From Ruminococcaceae bacterium UBA1213 (GTDB taxonomy: Bacteria > Bacillota > Clostridia > Oscillospirales > Acutalibacteraceae): a stretch of DNA of 32,447 nucleotides. The notes beneath the pieces are model-generated. The model saw only the letters and a program-made list of their open reading frames with translations, did not search any database and was not told the DNA's origin. The translations under genes and the position numbers were made by a program. Location of the stretch: positions 1-32,447 of the forward strand of contig DBXL01000046.1 in the NCBI GenBank assembly GCA_002309275.1, read 5' to 3'. Position 1 is the first letter of the stretch; every line of letters begins with the position of its first letter. This document shows, piece by piece, positions 6,281 to 15,062 of this stretch.

Positions 6281-8224
6281 ATGGATACAGTAAACGATAT
6301 TTCCCAGACAACTCAAAATTATGACGCCAATGAAATACAGGTTCTTGAAGGTCTTGAAGCTGTCAGAAAACGTCCCGGTATGTATATCGGTTCGACAGGT
6401 CCCAGAGGTCTTCACCATCTTGTATATGAAATTGTTGACAACTCCATTGACGAGGCTCTTGCAGGCTACTGCTCGAAAATTGAGGTTTCCATACTCAAAG
6501 GCGATATTATCCGTGTAACAGATAACGGTCGTGGCATTCCTGTGGGCATTCAGCCGAAACTTGGTATTCCTGCCGTTACAGTCGTTTTTACTGTTCTTCA
6601 TGCAGGCGGTAAATTCGGCGGAGGAGGATATAAAGTTTCAGGCGGTCTGCATGGTGTCGGTGCTTCTGTTGTCAATGCCCTCTCCGAATGGACTGAGGTG
6701 GAAGTATGCGACGGCAAAAATATTTATAAACAGCGTTTTGAACGTGGAAAGACCGTCACAGACCTTGCAATTATCGGTGAAACCTCGCATACAGGCACGA
6801 CTGTCACTTTCAAAGCCGATCCGCTTATTTTCACCGAAACCGAAATATATGACTATGAAACTCTTGCCACCCGTCTGCGTGAACAGGCTTTCCTGAATGC
6901 AGGAGTCAATATACAACTTACCGATGAACGTGACAGTGACAATATACAGTCTGAAAATTTCTGCTATGAGGGCGGTGTATCAAGCTTCGTTGAGTATATC
7001 CATAAAAAACGCTCTCTTGATGTCATTCACCCCGATATTATCTATTTTCAGGCTAAAAATGATGATGATACTGCCTCTGCCGAAATCGCTATGCAGTACA
7101 ACGACAGCTATAATGAACTCCTTCTCTCATTTGCCAACAATATCCATACAAATGACGGAGGTACTCATGTAGATGGCTTTAAACGTGCCTTGACGAAAGT
7201 TATGAACGACTATGCACGTAAATTCAACATTCTCAAAGATTCCGACAAAAATTTAAGCGGTGAAGATGTCCGTGAAGGTCTTACTGCCGTTATCAGCGTA
7301 AAGCTGAAAGAGGCTCAGTTTGAAGGTCAGACAAAAGCCAAGCTCGGCAATACTTCTGTCCGTACACTCGTTGACAGACTTGTCAGCGAAAAACTTGAAC
7401 AGTATCTTGAAGAAAACCCCGCAACCGCAAAAGCTATTTTTGATAAAGCACTTATGGCAGCAAAGGCAAGAGATGCCGCAAGAAAAGCCCGTGACCTTGC
7501 AAGAAGAAAAACTGCTATGGAGGGTGCGGGACTTCCCGGAAAGCTTGCCGACTGTCAATCAAGAGATGTAAATGAAACCGAAATTTACATAGTGGAGGGC
7601 GACTCTGCAGGCGGTTCTGCAAAGGGCGGTCGTGACAGACGTTTTCAGGCGATTCTTCCGCTTTGGGGCAAAATGCTCAATGTTGAAAAAGCACGTCTTG
7701 ACCGTGTCTATGGCAATGATAAACTTATGCCCGTTATTACAGCTCTCGGTTGTGGTATCGGTGACGAAATAGACCTTTCCAAGCTCCGCTACGGCAAAAT
7801 TATTATCATGGCAGATGCCGATGTTGACGGCTCTCATATACGCACTCTCATGCTTACATTCTTTTTCCGCTTTATGCGTCCTTTGATTGAAGAAGGTCAT
7901 GTGTATATCGCACAGCCCCCTCTTTACCGTATCACTAAGGGCAAAGAACATCACTATGCCTATTCCGACAGTGAACGTGATAAAATCATGTCCGAACTCG
8001 GCGGAAAATATGAAATACAGAGATATAAAGGTCTTGGTGAAATGGACTCCGACCAGCTCTGGGAAACGACTATGGATCCTTCAACAAGAATTATGCTTCG
8101 TGTTGAAATGGAGGACGCTGCCGCCGCTGATGAAGTTTTCACTATCCTCATGGGCGACAAGGTTGAACCAAGACGTGAATTTATAGAGAAAAATGCTAAA
8201 TATGTCCAAAATCTTGACGTTTAA
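6281..8224 (+). CDS. gyrB: DNA gyrase subunit B
   Basis: ATPase subunit of DNA gyrase, which introduces negative supercoils with GyrA; 647 residues, the usual Gram-positive size. The GHKL ATPase domain shows VYEIVDNSIDEALAGY, DNGRGIPV and GGLHGVGASVVNALS. The TOPRIM domain has the catalytic EGDSAGG (Glu439) and DADVDGSH (Asp512/514/516), and the C-terminus carries the QRYKGLGEMD motif. AAAGGGTGG lies 6-14 bases before the ATG at 6281. The pair with gyrA is split by two small genes and a repeat element, whereas in B. subtilis gyrB and gyrA are adjacent. Confidence 0.98.
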   Translation: MDTVNDISQTTQNYDANEIQVLEGLEAVRKRPGMYIGSTGPRGLHHLVYEIVDNSIDEALAGYCSKIEVSILKGDIIRVTDNGRGIPVGIQPKLGIPAVTVVFTVLHAGGKFGGGGYKVSGGLHGVGASVVNALSEWTEVEVCDGKNIYKQRFERGKTVTDLAIIGETSHTGTTVTFKADPLIFTETEIYDYETLATRLREQAFLNAGVNIQLTDERDSDNIQSENFCYEGGVSSFVEYIHKKRSLDVIHPDIIYFQAKNDDDTASAEIAMQYNDSYNELLLSFANNIHTNDGGTHVDGFKRALTKVMNDYARKFNILKDSDKNLSGEDVREGLTAVISVKLKEAQFEGQTKAKLGNTSVRTLVDRLVSEKLEQYLEENPATAKAIFDKALMAAKARDAARKARDLARRKTAMEGAGLPGKLADCQSRDVNETEIYIVEGDSAGGSAKGGRDRRFQAILPLWGKMLNVEKARLDRVYGNDKLMPVITALGCGIGDEIDLSKLRYGKIIIMADADVDGSHIRTLMLTFFFRFMRPLIEEGHVYIAQPPLYRITKGKEHHYAYSDSERDKIMSELGGKYEIQRYKGLGEMDSDQLWETTMDPSTRIMLRVEMEDAAAADEVFTILMGDKVEPRREFIEKNAKYVQNLDV

Positions 8225-8226
8225 CG

Positions 8227-8376
8227 GAGAGTGAAGAGTGGAGAGTTGAGAGTGGAGCGATGGCAGACTTTCAACTTTTCCGCCTGAAACTGTTGAAAAA
8301 TTTTTTTAAAGTGGATATTTGGAAATACTGCGGGAGAAATGACAGCTTCACTCTCTACTCTCCAAACTCCACTCTG
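8227..8376. repeat. 150-bp MITE-like element with 32-bp imperfect terminal inverted repeats
   Basis: The arms at 8227-8258 and 8345-8376 match as inverted repeats at 26 of 32 positions, both built on GAGAGTGGAGAG-like sequence. The 86-base core carries a CTTTCAAC (8268-8275) and a TGTTGAAAA (8291-8299) and no ORF. It could fold into one long hairpin. It sits two bases after the gyrB stop. No target-site duplication is obvious. Confidence 0.6.
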
Positions 8377-8395
8377 ATAAAAAGGGAGATAATAC

Positions 8396-9100
8396 ATGAA
8401 AGATGAACCTGTCCACCCGCAAGGGCGGAATGAAATTGAAGAACACAGAGATGAACAGCTTATTGACGATATATCGCATGAGCTTGAAATAATTGAAAAC
8501 AACCGTAGTAATGACGAAAATCCCGATTGGGACGGCTCGGAATCGGAGCTTGTTGCAGATGACGATGCCGAAGAATATGAAATTCCCGAAACAGGAATTA
8601 AAATTTCATATTCCCTCACAGAAGATGAAACGTATAAATGCCTGTATCACAGCAGGCTTTATAAAACGAAAGGCAAACGTGCTGTTTTACAGACGGTTAT
8701 ATTTGCACTTGCAGGGGTGATTTTCCTGCTGACATACTTTTTAACAAATTCACAATACAATGTTTATAACTTGTTTTTCGGTATATTGTGTTTTGTTATG
8801 GTGGCTGTAATATGGCTTGTGCCTCATTTGCACATGAAAAACCTTGCTAAAATCATGGCTGACGGTAAAAATATTGATGCGGAAATTTATCCCACTCATA
8901 TTGATATAGGAAAAGATGATGGGGCTTGGTCTGTTGAACTTGACGGCAAAGCCGAAATTGCCGAATTTGACGGCATTATCATGATATATGACGATGACAG
9001 AAGCTTTGCCATTCCTGAAAGAGTCATTGAACCTGAAGTCTATAATGAAATAAAAGCCATTCTCCTTTCAGGCACCATGCCGGAGGAAATTAGCGATTAG
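8396..9100 (+). CDS. YcxB-like membrane protein
   Basis: A 234-residue protein with a very acidic N-terminal tail (about 1-65), two transmembrane segments (about 96-117 and 123-144) and a C-terminal soluble domain (about 160-234) rich in short beta strands (IYPTHIDIGKDD, FDGIIMIYDDDRSFAIPERV). This two-helix plus beta arrangement resembles the YcxB-like family, whose function is unknown. The ATG at 8396 follows AAGGGAG. It lies between gyrB and a thioesterase and probably belongs to the gyrB-gyrA transcription unit. The acidic tail is longer than I expect for the family. Confidence 0.7.
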   Translation: MKDEPVHPQGRNEIEEHRDEQLIDDISHELEIIENNRSNDENPDWDGSESELVADDDAEEYEIPETGIKISYSLTEDETYKCLYHSRLYKTKGKRAVLQTVIFALAGVIFLLTYFLTNSQYNVYNLFFGILCFVMVAVIWLVPHLHMKNLAKIMADGKNIDAEIYPTHIDIGKDDGAWSVELDGKAEIAEFDGIIMIYDDDRSFAIPERVIEPEVYNEIKAILLSGTMPEEISD

Positions 9101-9169
9101 CAGTCAGCAATGAGTGGCTTGCCATTGAATTATTTCTTTCAACAATTTATTCAAAAGAGGTTGAAAACT

Positions 9170-9580
9170 ATGATAAACGAAACTCCAATAACCGCACGTT
9201 ATGCCGAAACTGACCAGATGGGCATTATTCACCATTCCATATATCCCGTGTGGTTTGAGGTCGGAAGAACCAATTTTATCAAAATGCTTGGCATCAGTTA
9301 TAGTCAGCTTGAAAAAGACGGTGTGATGCTGCCTCTTTCTGCTCTTGATTGCAGATATATAAAGCCTATTCACTATGAAGATGAGGTTATTATACAAACT
9401 TCCGTTATAAAACTCTCCGTTTCAAGAATTCAGTTTGGCTATAAAGTCCTGCTTGACGGTGTTTTGATGGCGGAAGGCTCTACTACTCACGGTTTTGTCA
9501 ATTCCGATACGTTAAGACCGCTTAATATGAAAAAATTTAATCAACAGCTTTTTGAAAAGATGTTGAATTCTATAGAATGA
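9170..9580 (+). CDS. Acyl-CoA thioesterase, YbgC/FadM (4HBT) family
   Basis: Hot-dog fold thioesterase of 136 residues that hydrolyses acyl-CoA or acyl-ACP thioesters; the chain-length preference is unknown. The active-site segment ARYAETDQMGIIHHSIYPVW carries the family Asp and the DxMGxxHH pattern, followed by WFEVGRTNFIKMLG. The ATG at 9170 is chosen because AAAAGAGG lies about 9 bases upstream; a frame opening at 9110 adds only non-family sequence. It is likely cotranscribed with its neighbours, but nothing links it to supercoiling. Confidence 0.88.
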   Translation: MINETPITARYAETDQMGIIHHSIYPVWFEVGRTNFIKMLGISYSQLEKDGVMLPLSALDCRYIKPIHYEDEVIIQTSVIKLSVSRIQFGYKVLLDGVLMAEGSTTHGFVNSDTLRPLNMKKFNQQLFEKMLNSIE

Positions 9581-9604
9581 CTTTTACAAAAAAAACTCGC
9601 TTAA

Positions 9605-9636
9605 CTCATAATTATGCATTATGAATTATGCATTAG
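9605..9636. repeat. Short AT-rich direct repeat upstream of gyrA
   Basis: AATTATGCATTA occurs twice in tandem (starting near 9610 and 9624), each copy containing the palindrome ATGCAT. It fills the gap between the thioesterase and the gyrA ribosome binding site. Such repeats are common intergenic filler; no function is claimed. Confidence 0.5.
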
Positions 9637-9655
9637 ATAAGGGGTGCATTAGAGC

Positions 9656-12160
9656 TTGAATAACCAGCAAAATTCTCAGATTTCAAAAATTATTCCCGTT
9701 GACATAGAGGGAGAGATGAAAAAATCTTTCCTTGACTATTCCATGTCTGTTATCGTGTCCCGTGCCCTGCCGGATGTGCGTGACGGTCTGAAGCCTGTCC
9801 ACAGGCGAATTCTCTATTCACAATATGAAGATAATCTCACCCCCGACAAGCCTTATAAAAAATGTGCAACTACTGTCGGCAACGTTCTCGGACGTTATCA
9901 CCCTCACGGCGACAGTTCTGTTTATGACGCTCTTGTAAGGCTCGCTCAGGATTTCTCTATGAGATATATCCTCGTTGACGGTCACGGCAACTTCGGCTCT
10001 GTTGACGGCGATCCCCCTGCGGCTTACCGTTATACAGAATCCCGTATGAGCAAAATAAGCGTTGAAATGCTTACGGACATCGATAAGGAAACTGTTGATT
10101 TCATACCCAACTATGACGACAGCAGAAAAGAACCTGCTGTACTGCCGTCAAGATTTCCTAATCTGCTTGTGAACGGCTCAACAGGTATCGCAGTAGGTAT
10201 GGCTACCAATATCCCTCCGCACAACCTCAATGAAGTGGTTGACGCTGTGAAATGCCTGATTGATAACCCCGATGCGACTCTTGATGAATTGATGGAGTAC
10301 ATAAAAGGTCCCGATTTTCCCACAGCAGGCATTATTATGGGTAAGAGTGGTATAAGGGCTGCCTATGCGACAGGACGTGCAAAAATTGCTGTGCGTGCAA
10401 AGGCTGAAATTGTCGAGGATAAAAACGGCAGATTTAAAATTGCCGTTACAGAGCTTCCCTATCAGGTGAACAAGGCAAGGCTTGTTGAAAGCATTGCCGA
10501 CATGGTAAAAGATAAGAAAATCAATGGTATTTCCAATATAGACGACCATTCCGACAGAAACGGTATGCATATAGAAATTTCTCTGAAAAAAGAGGCTTCT
10601 CCGAATATCGTTCTCAATAATCTTTATAAAAACTCTCAAATGCAGATAACCTACGGCATTATTCTGCTGGCAATCGTCAACGGTGAGCCTAAAATCCTCA
10701 CTCTTAAATCAATGCTCCAGAATTACATTGATTTCCAGTTTGACGTTATTACAAGGCGTACAAGATATGACCTCAGAAAAGCTCAGGAAAGAGCCCATAT
10801 TTTGGAGGGCTTGAAAATTGCCATTGATTTCATTGATGAAGTGATAAAAATCATTCGTTCTTCAAGCGATACAGCAAGTGCTAAACAAAATCTCTGTGAG
10901 CGTTTCGGTCTTGATGACATTCAGGCTCAGGCTATCGTTGATATGCGTTTAAGACAGCTCTCCGGACTTGAAAGAGAAAAAATTGAAGATGAACTCCTTG
11001 CACTCCTTGCTAAAATTGATGACTTCAAAGATATTCTTGATAAACCTGAAAGAGTTTATGATATTATCAAAACCGAACTCAATGCCATTAAACAGAAATT
11101 CGGTGACGAGAGAAGAACTCAAATCGAAAGTATCAGCGGTGAAGTTGATATAGAGGATTTGATACCGCATGAAGAATGTGTTGTTACTATGACAAATTTC
11201 GGTTATCTCAAACGTCAGAAAGCGGATATTTATAAAACTCAAAGACGTGGCGGGCGTGGCATTTCCGGCATGAACAGACGTGCCGAAGATGTGCCGATTG
11301 ATATGTTTGTCGGAGATACACATGACTATGCACTTTTATTTACCAATCTCGGAAAGGTCTATCAAATGAAGTGCTATGAGATTCCCGAAAGCTCCCGTAC
11401 TTCAAAAGGCATGAATATTAATAATCTTCTCCAGCTTCTGCCAAATGAAAAAATCACTTCCATGATAAAAATGCCCCAAACCGGTGATGAAGGCATGTAC
11501 CTTGTCATGATAACCAAAAAGGGACTTATCAAGCGTACTGCTACAAGCAATTTCCGCTCTGCAAGAAGAAAAACAGGTCTTAATGCCATATCCCTCAATG
11601 AAGGTGATGAGCTTGCATGGGTTCGCCTGACTGACGGAAATGCAGACCTGCTTATTGCAACGGCGAACGGTAAAGCCCTGCATATTGCAGAAAATACCAT
11701 ACGCCCCTCCGGAAAGTCATCTCAGGGTGTAAAAGCGATAAGACTTCTGGGAGATGATGAAGTAATAGGTATGTCCATATTAAGAGATGGAGCTTATGTC
11801 TTTACCATATCGGAAAACGGTTTCGGCAGACTTACTCCTCAAAGTGAATATCCTATCCACGCAAGAGCAGGTCAGGGTGTCAATAACTACAAGATTTCCA
11901 AAAACGGCAGAGTTGCCGCTATAAAGGCGGTTGACCTTGATGATGATATTATCATTATGTCGGACAACGGTGTTATGATAAGAGTATTTGCAAAGACAAT
12001 ATCCGTAGTTGCAAGAACAAGCAGGGGTGTCAAAATTATGAAAATGTCTGATGACAGCAAGGTTGTTGCTGTTGCCAGAGCTACCCATGAGGAAGATTCA
12101 AACGATACCGAAATTACTGATGAAAATACCGAAATTCAATCCGAAAATACAGCCGAATAA
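9656..12160 (+). CDS. gyrA: DNA gyrase subunit A
   Basis: Breakage-reunion subunit of gyrase, 834 residues. The catalytic tyrosine lies in AAYRYTESRM (Tyr126). The quinolone-resistance region YHPHGDSSVYDALVRLAQ keeps Ser87 and Asp91, the E. coli Ser83/Asp87 equivalents, so no classic resistance change is visible. The GyrA box QRRGGRG at 529-535 separates gyrase from topoisomerase IV ParC. The C-terminus ends in an acidic Asp/Glu/Asn-rich tail. The start is a TTG at 9656, supported by AAGGGGTG about 9 bases upstream and no better in-frame start. The gene ends at a hairpin terminator shared with the convergent mtnN operon. Confidence 0.98.
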   Translation: MNNQQNSQISKIIPVDIEGEMKKSFLDYSMSVIVSRALPDVRDGLKPVHRRILYSQYEDNLTPDKPYKKCATTVGNVLGRYHPHGDSSVYDALVRLAQDFSMRYILVDGHGNFGSVDGDPPAAYRYTESRMSKISVEMLTDIDKETVDFIPNYDDSRKEPAVLPSRFPNLLVNGSTGIAVGMATNIPPHNLNEVVDAVKCLIDNPDATLDELMEYIKGPDFPTAGIIMGKSGIRAAYATGRAKIAVRAKAEIVEDKNGRFKIAVTELPYQVNKARLVESIADMVKDKKINGISNIDDHSDRNGMHIEISLKKEASPNIVLNNLYKNSQMQITYGIILLAIVNGEPKILTLKSMLQNYIDFQFDVITRRTRYDLRKAQERAHILEGLKIAIDFIDEVIKIIRSSSDTASAKQNLCERFGLDDIQAQAIVDMRLRQLSGLEREKIEDELLALLAKIDDFKDILDKPERVYDIIKTELNAIKQKFGDERRTQIESISGEVDIEDLIPHEECVVTMTNFGYLKRQKADIYKTQRRGGRGISGMNRRAEDVPIDMFVGDTHDYALLFTNLGKVYQMKCYEIPESSRTSKGMNINNLLQLLPNEKITSMIKMPQTGDEGMYLVMITKKGLIKRTATSNFRSARRKTGLNAISLNEGDELAWVRLTDGNADLLIATANGKALHIAENTIRPSGKSSQGVKAIRLLGDDEVIGMSILRDGAYVFTISENGFGRLTPQSEYPIHARAGQGVNNYKISKNGRVAAIKAVDLDDDIIIMSDNGVMIRVFAKTISVVARTSRGVKIMKMSDDSKVVAVARATHEEDSNDTEITDENTEIQSENTAE

Positions 12161-12166
12161 AAATAC

Positions 12167-12200
12167 AAGCCCGATTTTCACAACGAAATCGGGCTTTTTT
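12167..12200. terminator. Bidirectional terminator between gyrA and mtnN
   Basis: Perfect 11-bp stem AAGCCCGATTT / AAATCGGGCTT with an 8-base loop (12178-12185), followed by a T run on the + strand and preceded by A-rich sequence for the - strand. It fits convergent termination of gyrA and the six-gene minus-strand operon. Confidence 0.9.
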
Positions 12201-12202
12201 GT

Positions 12203-12901
12203 TTAACTGTTTTTAACGAAATCAATAATTATCTTTATGGATTTTTTGGCGGCTGACCTGCTGAATACACTGTATTCTACAGCGTCATCTTCTTCACTCA
12301 TGCTGTCCGATATGGCACGGATTATCCCAAACGGGACTTTATTCAAATAGCATACCTGTCCGATACTTCCGCCTTCCATTTCACACGCTATGGCATTGAA
12401 ATCTTCATTCAGTGCAGAACGTCTTACATTTCCTGTGATAAACTGGTCGCCTGTTGCAACTGTGCCGATGACATAGTGCATTTCCCCTATGTTTTCACAT
12501 GACTGCTTTATCCTTGTAACAACCTCTTTATCACACGGAATATAATCGATATTTCCCTCCGGTAAAAAGACTGTCCCTCTTTTATCTCCTATTGCAGTCG
12601 TATCCATGTCGTGCTGTATTACATTCTCTGCTATCACTACATAGCCGATATGCGTGTTAAGGCTTGTACTTCCGCCTACTCCCGTATTGATTATCATATC
12701 AGGCCGGTATTTTAAAATAAGTGTCTGTGCCGCTACCGCTGCATTTACCTTGCCTATTCCGCACTTCACAACAACACATTCTTTACCACTGATTTTTCCT
12801 TTGGTATATGCATTTCCACTTATCCAATCAGTGGTTCTGTCGGTCATTTCGGCAATGATTCCGCTGACCTCTATTTCCATCGCTCCTATGATTCCTATCA
12901 T
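12203..12901 (-). CDS. mtnN: 5'-methylthioadenosine/S-adenosylhomocysteine nucleosidase
   Basis: Hydrolyses methylthioadenosine and S-adenosylhomocysteine to adenine plus the thioribose product, recycling SAM by-products and feeding the LuxS route. The product is about 232 residues, normal for the family. It starts MIGIIGAMEIEVSGIIAEM and contains NTGVGG, VATGDQF, the substrate-binding ACEMEGGSIGQVC and RAISDSM, whose Asp is the expected catalytic acid. I use the ATG at 12901 because AAAGAGAG lies just upstream; a frame from 12922 adds seven residues without a ribosome binding site. It is the last gene of the minus-strand operon, 27 bases after the M15-like lipoprotein gene. Confidence 0.94.
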   Translation of the reverse strand: MIGIIGAMEIEVSGIIAEMTDRTTDWISGNAYTKGKISGKECVVVKCGIGKVNAAVAAQTLILKYRPDMIINTGVGGSTSLNTHIGYVVIAENVIQHDMDTTAIGDKRGTVFLPEGNIDYIPCDKEVVTRIKQSCENIGEMHYVIGTVATGDQFITGNVRRSALNEDFNAIACEMEGGSIGQVCYLNKVPFGIIRAISDSMSEEDDAVEYSVFSRSAAKKSIKIIIDFVKNS

Positions 12902-12928
12902 ATGTTTTTGCTCTCTTTCCATGCATAT

Positions 12929-13615
12929 TTAACTGTTTTCAAGGTATTCTTCAAGGGTAATATCTTTTTCATATATCTCTTTGGCGACTTCCTCTCCTAC
13001 ATACCTTATATGCCACGGCTGATACATAAAGTCAGTTGTCTGAACTTTTTCCTCTGGGTATCTCAATATAAATCCGTAGTCTGCCATTACAGAATGTATC
13101 TCTTTAAGTATGGCTTCTGTCTGCATAAGTTCTTTATCTGTATCTATCTTTTCACCTGCAAAGTACAAACAAATGTCTATTCCCAATCCCGTCTGATTCT
13201 CTGAATAATTCGGCTCGCCCTGATAATTATAGGCATATTCCTCTCCATACTCGTTTGTGTATTCTTCAATGAGGTCTTTCTGCTCATCTGCATCAAGATA
13301 GGCTCGGTTTATCTCTATCTGCACTTCCTGCATCAGCATTTTTTCCCTTAATTCAAGAAAATGCTCATATGTTTCTTCTTCTATTCTGAATGCTCCGCCA
13401 AAAAAATTCTTGCCATCAATGATATTTACCGACTTTTCATAATGCTCGGGCAGCTTATTTGTACGGTTTACAAGCACGAGATAATTTCTTTCAGGTATAG
13501 AAATATCTGACTGTTCAGCAACAGAATTGATACTGTTTTCAACGGGCTTTTCATCACAGCCTCCGAAACAAACTGCTAAAAGCCCTGCTATAAAGCATAC
13601 CAACAGCTTTTTCAT
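12929..13615 (-). CDS. M15B (VanY/LdcB-like) lipoprotein, probably catalytically inactive
   Basis: A 228-residue protein with a lipoprotein signal (MKKLLVCFIAGLLAVCFGGC, lipobox Cys at about 20) and an M15 D,D/L,D-carboxypeptidase fold. The family's zinc motif SEHQTGLAVDI appears as SENQTGLGIDI, so the first zinc His is Asn140 while Asp147 remains. The C-terminal EPWHxRYVG appears as QPWHIRYVG, so the catalytic Glu is Gln199 while His202 remains. The 7-residue (140-147) and 3-residue (199-202) spacings match active family members (recalled: LdcB His153/Asp160 and Glu204/His207). It is probably a peptidoglycan-binding pseudoenzyme. The start lies two bases past the lgt stop, with GAGGAAT inside the end of lgt, so it is coupled to lgt. 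Confidence 0.85.
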   Translation of the reverse strand: MKKLLVCFIAGLLAVCFGGCDEKPVENSINSVAEQSDISIPERNYLVLVNRTNKLPEHYEKSVNIIDGKNFFGGAFRIEEETYEHFLELREKMLMQEVQIEINRAYLDADEQKDLIEEYTNEYGEEYAYNYQGEPNYSENQTGLGIDICLYFAGEKIDTDKELMQTEAILKEIHSVMADYGFILRYPEEKVQTTDFMYQPWHIRYVGEEVAKEIYEKDITLEEYLENS

Positions 13616-13616
13616 A

Positions 13617-14498
13617 TTATTCCTCCCCGCTTTCGTCTTTTATTTCGTCGGGAAGAACCGCTCCCGCATACTTGTTATATACATATCCGTCAGGCACTTC
13701 TCCCGTCTGAAGCCGTCTTTCATATTTATCTTTATCAAATACATATCTTTTCAAAAGCATATATATTCCTATGCATAATGCAACGATGCTTATCCATTGG
13801 GATGTTGAAAGGGAGAATATATATCCTCTTATCACATCTCCCCTGAAAAACTCATCTGCAAATCTGACAACGGCATATATGATAAAATACAGGGCAAGCA
13901 GACTGCCTTTTTTTAACCTCTTTTTATCAAGCCATACGAGGATAAACATGATGATTATATTCAGACAAGCCTCTATCAGCTGTATGGGCAGGCGTGTTAC
14001 GTCATTCACAGGCGGATCAAGATATTCATTATGATATACTACTCCCCAACTGCTTTCCACTCCATAACAGCATCCCGCCATAAAACACCCTATTCTGCCA
14101 AATGCATGGAAAAATGGTATCACAGGGGCATATATATCTGCATACAAATTAAAGTCTATCTTTGCAAGACGACAGTATATATATGCTGTCAGCACTCCGC
14201 CGAACAGCCCTCCGTAAAATACCATTCCTCCACAGGCTTCCGTAAACGAATACAAAAAATTCTCCCATGCCTTCGCACTCAAAAATATATTCAGCCTTGT
14301 TATAAAATACAGCAGTTTGGCTCCTATAAATGCTCCCGCCGCTGAAAACAAGGGAATATTGATTATCTGAATATAATTGAAGTCACGCCTTTTTTTTGTA
14401 TTAAGGTGAATGATTACTCCTGAAAAAATAATCCCCAGAAATACACATACACCATACATTGATATTCTTATTCCCAGAACGTCTATAAACGGTAACAT
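13617..14498 (-). CDS. lgt: Prolipoprotein diacylglyceryl transferase
   Basis: Membrane enzyme that attaches diacylglycerol from phosphatidylglycerol to the lipobox cysteine of prolipoproteins. The product is 293 residues with several transmembrane helices. The Lgt signature appears as FGRIGCFMAGCCYG, with YGGLFGG before it and RLPIQLIEA and FADEFFRGDVIRG after it, which hold the conserved Arg/Glu residues. The ATG at 14498 overlaps the upstream stop as TAATG; an open frame back to 14600 has no family sequence. The charged C-terminal tail (DKYERRLQTGEVPDGYVYNK) extends past the last helix. The next gene is a lipoprotein and so a likely substrate. Confidence 0.95.
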   Translation of the reverse strand: MLPFIDVLGIRISMYGVCVFLGIIFSGVIIHLNTKKRRDFNYIQIINIPLFSAAGAFIGAKLLYFITRLNIFLSAKAWENFLYSFTEACGGMVFYGGLFGGVLTAYIYCRLAKIDFNLYADIYAPVIPFFHAFGRIGCFMAGCCYGVESSWGVVYHNEYLDPPVNDVTRLPIQLIEACLNIIIMFILVWLDKKRLKKGSLLALYFIIYAVVRFADEFFRGDVIRGYIFSLSTSQWISIVALCIGIYMLLKRYVFDKDKYERRLQTGEVPDGYVYNKYAGAVLPDEIKDESGEE

Positions 14499-15034
14499 TA
14501 CATTCCCAAAAACTGCCTGATTCCTGCACAAGCGGCTATGCAGGCAAACGACACTCCGCTTATCAATATTCCGATGATACCCAAAATAATGCCTGTCCAT
14601 GACATGGCACCTCTCGGCATATTATATGAAATATTCTGATTTCCGCCCATTACTCCGAATACAATACCGCCTATTCCACAAATCAGAGCAACTATATTGA
14701 TGATATTGGCTGCTACCGGTGCACCTGCAAAAAAGTTACATATCAATGCAAGCACTACACTACATATACTCAGTATCATTCCACGCATTGCTACGGCTCT
14801 GCCCGGTTCCTCTCCGCTGTAATTCGGAAGATTAGGCATGAAGTCTGCATTCTGTCTGGTAGAGCTTTCTCCGTTCGGTCCTACTGCACGGGACGGATTG
14901 ATTTTGGAATCTATCTCCGACTTCTCTTCTTTCAGCTCTTCCGGCAGCTCATACTTCTCCTCAACAGGTTCATCAAGCTTTTCTGCAAGCTCGTCAATAT
15001 CCGGCATTTCAAATTTACTTTTGTTCTCGTCCAT
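14498..15034 (-). CDS. DUF4190-like membrane protein
   Basis: A 178-residue protein with an acidic, disordered-looking N-terminal half (1-80: alternating Glu/Lys/Pro, then Asn/Ser/Gly) and three hydrophobic segments at about 84-104, 107-131 and 144-172. The repeated small-residue pattern (GIGGIVFGVMGG, GIILGIIGILISGV) resembles DUF4190 proteins of unknown function. GGAGAT precedes the ATG. Its stop overlaps the lgt start by one base. It lies 28 bases downstream of murF, with a small hairpin at the murF end. A role near the cell envelope is suggested only by its neighbours. Confidence 0.75.
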   Translation of the reverse strand: MDENKSKFEMPDIDELAEKLDEPVEEKYELPEELKEEKSEIDSKINPSRAVGPNGESSTRQNADFMPNLPNYSGEEPGRAVAMRGMILSICSVVLALICNFFAGAPVAANIINIVALICGIGGIVFGVMGGNQNISYNMPRGAMSWTGIILGIIGILISGVSFACIAACAGIRQFLGM

Positions 15035-15062
15035 TTTAAATATCTCCTTCTATATTTTTATT

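Noticed and set aside
7530..7545. Noc-binding-like ACTTCCCGGAAAGC in gyrB
   Set aside because: It matches only 10 of 14 positions of the B. subtilis Noc site and lies in conserved coding sequence.
9656..9928. Fluoroquinolone-resistance change in GyrA
   Set aside because: Ser87 and Asp91 (E. coli Ser83/Asp87 positions) are both intact; Ser88 in place of Ala is not a known resistance change that I can support.
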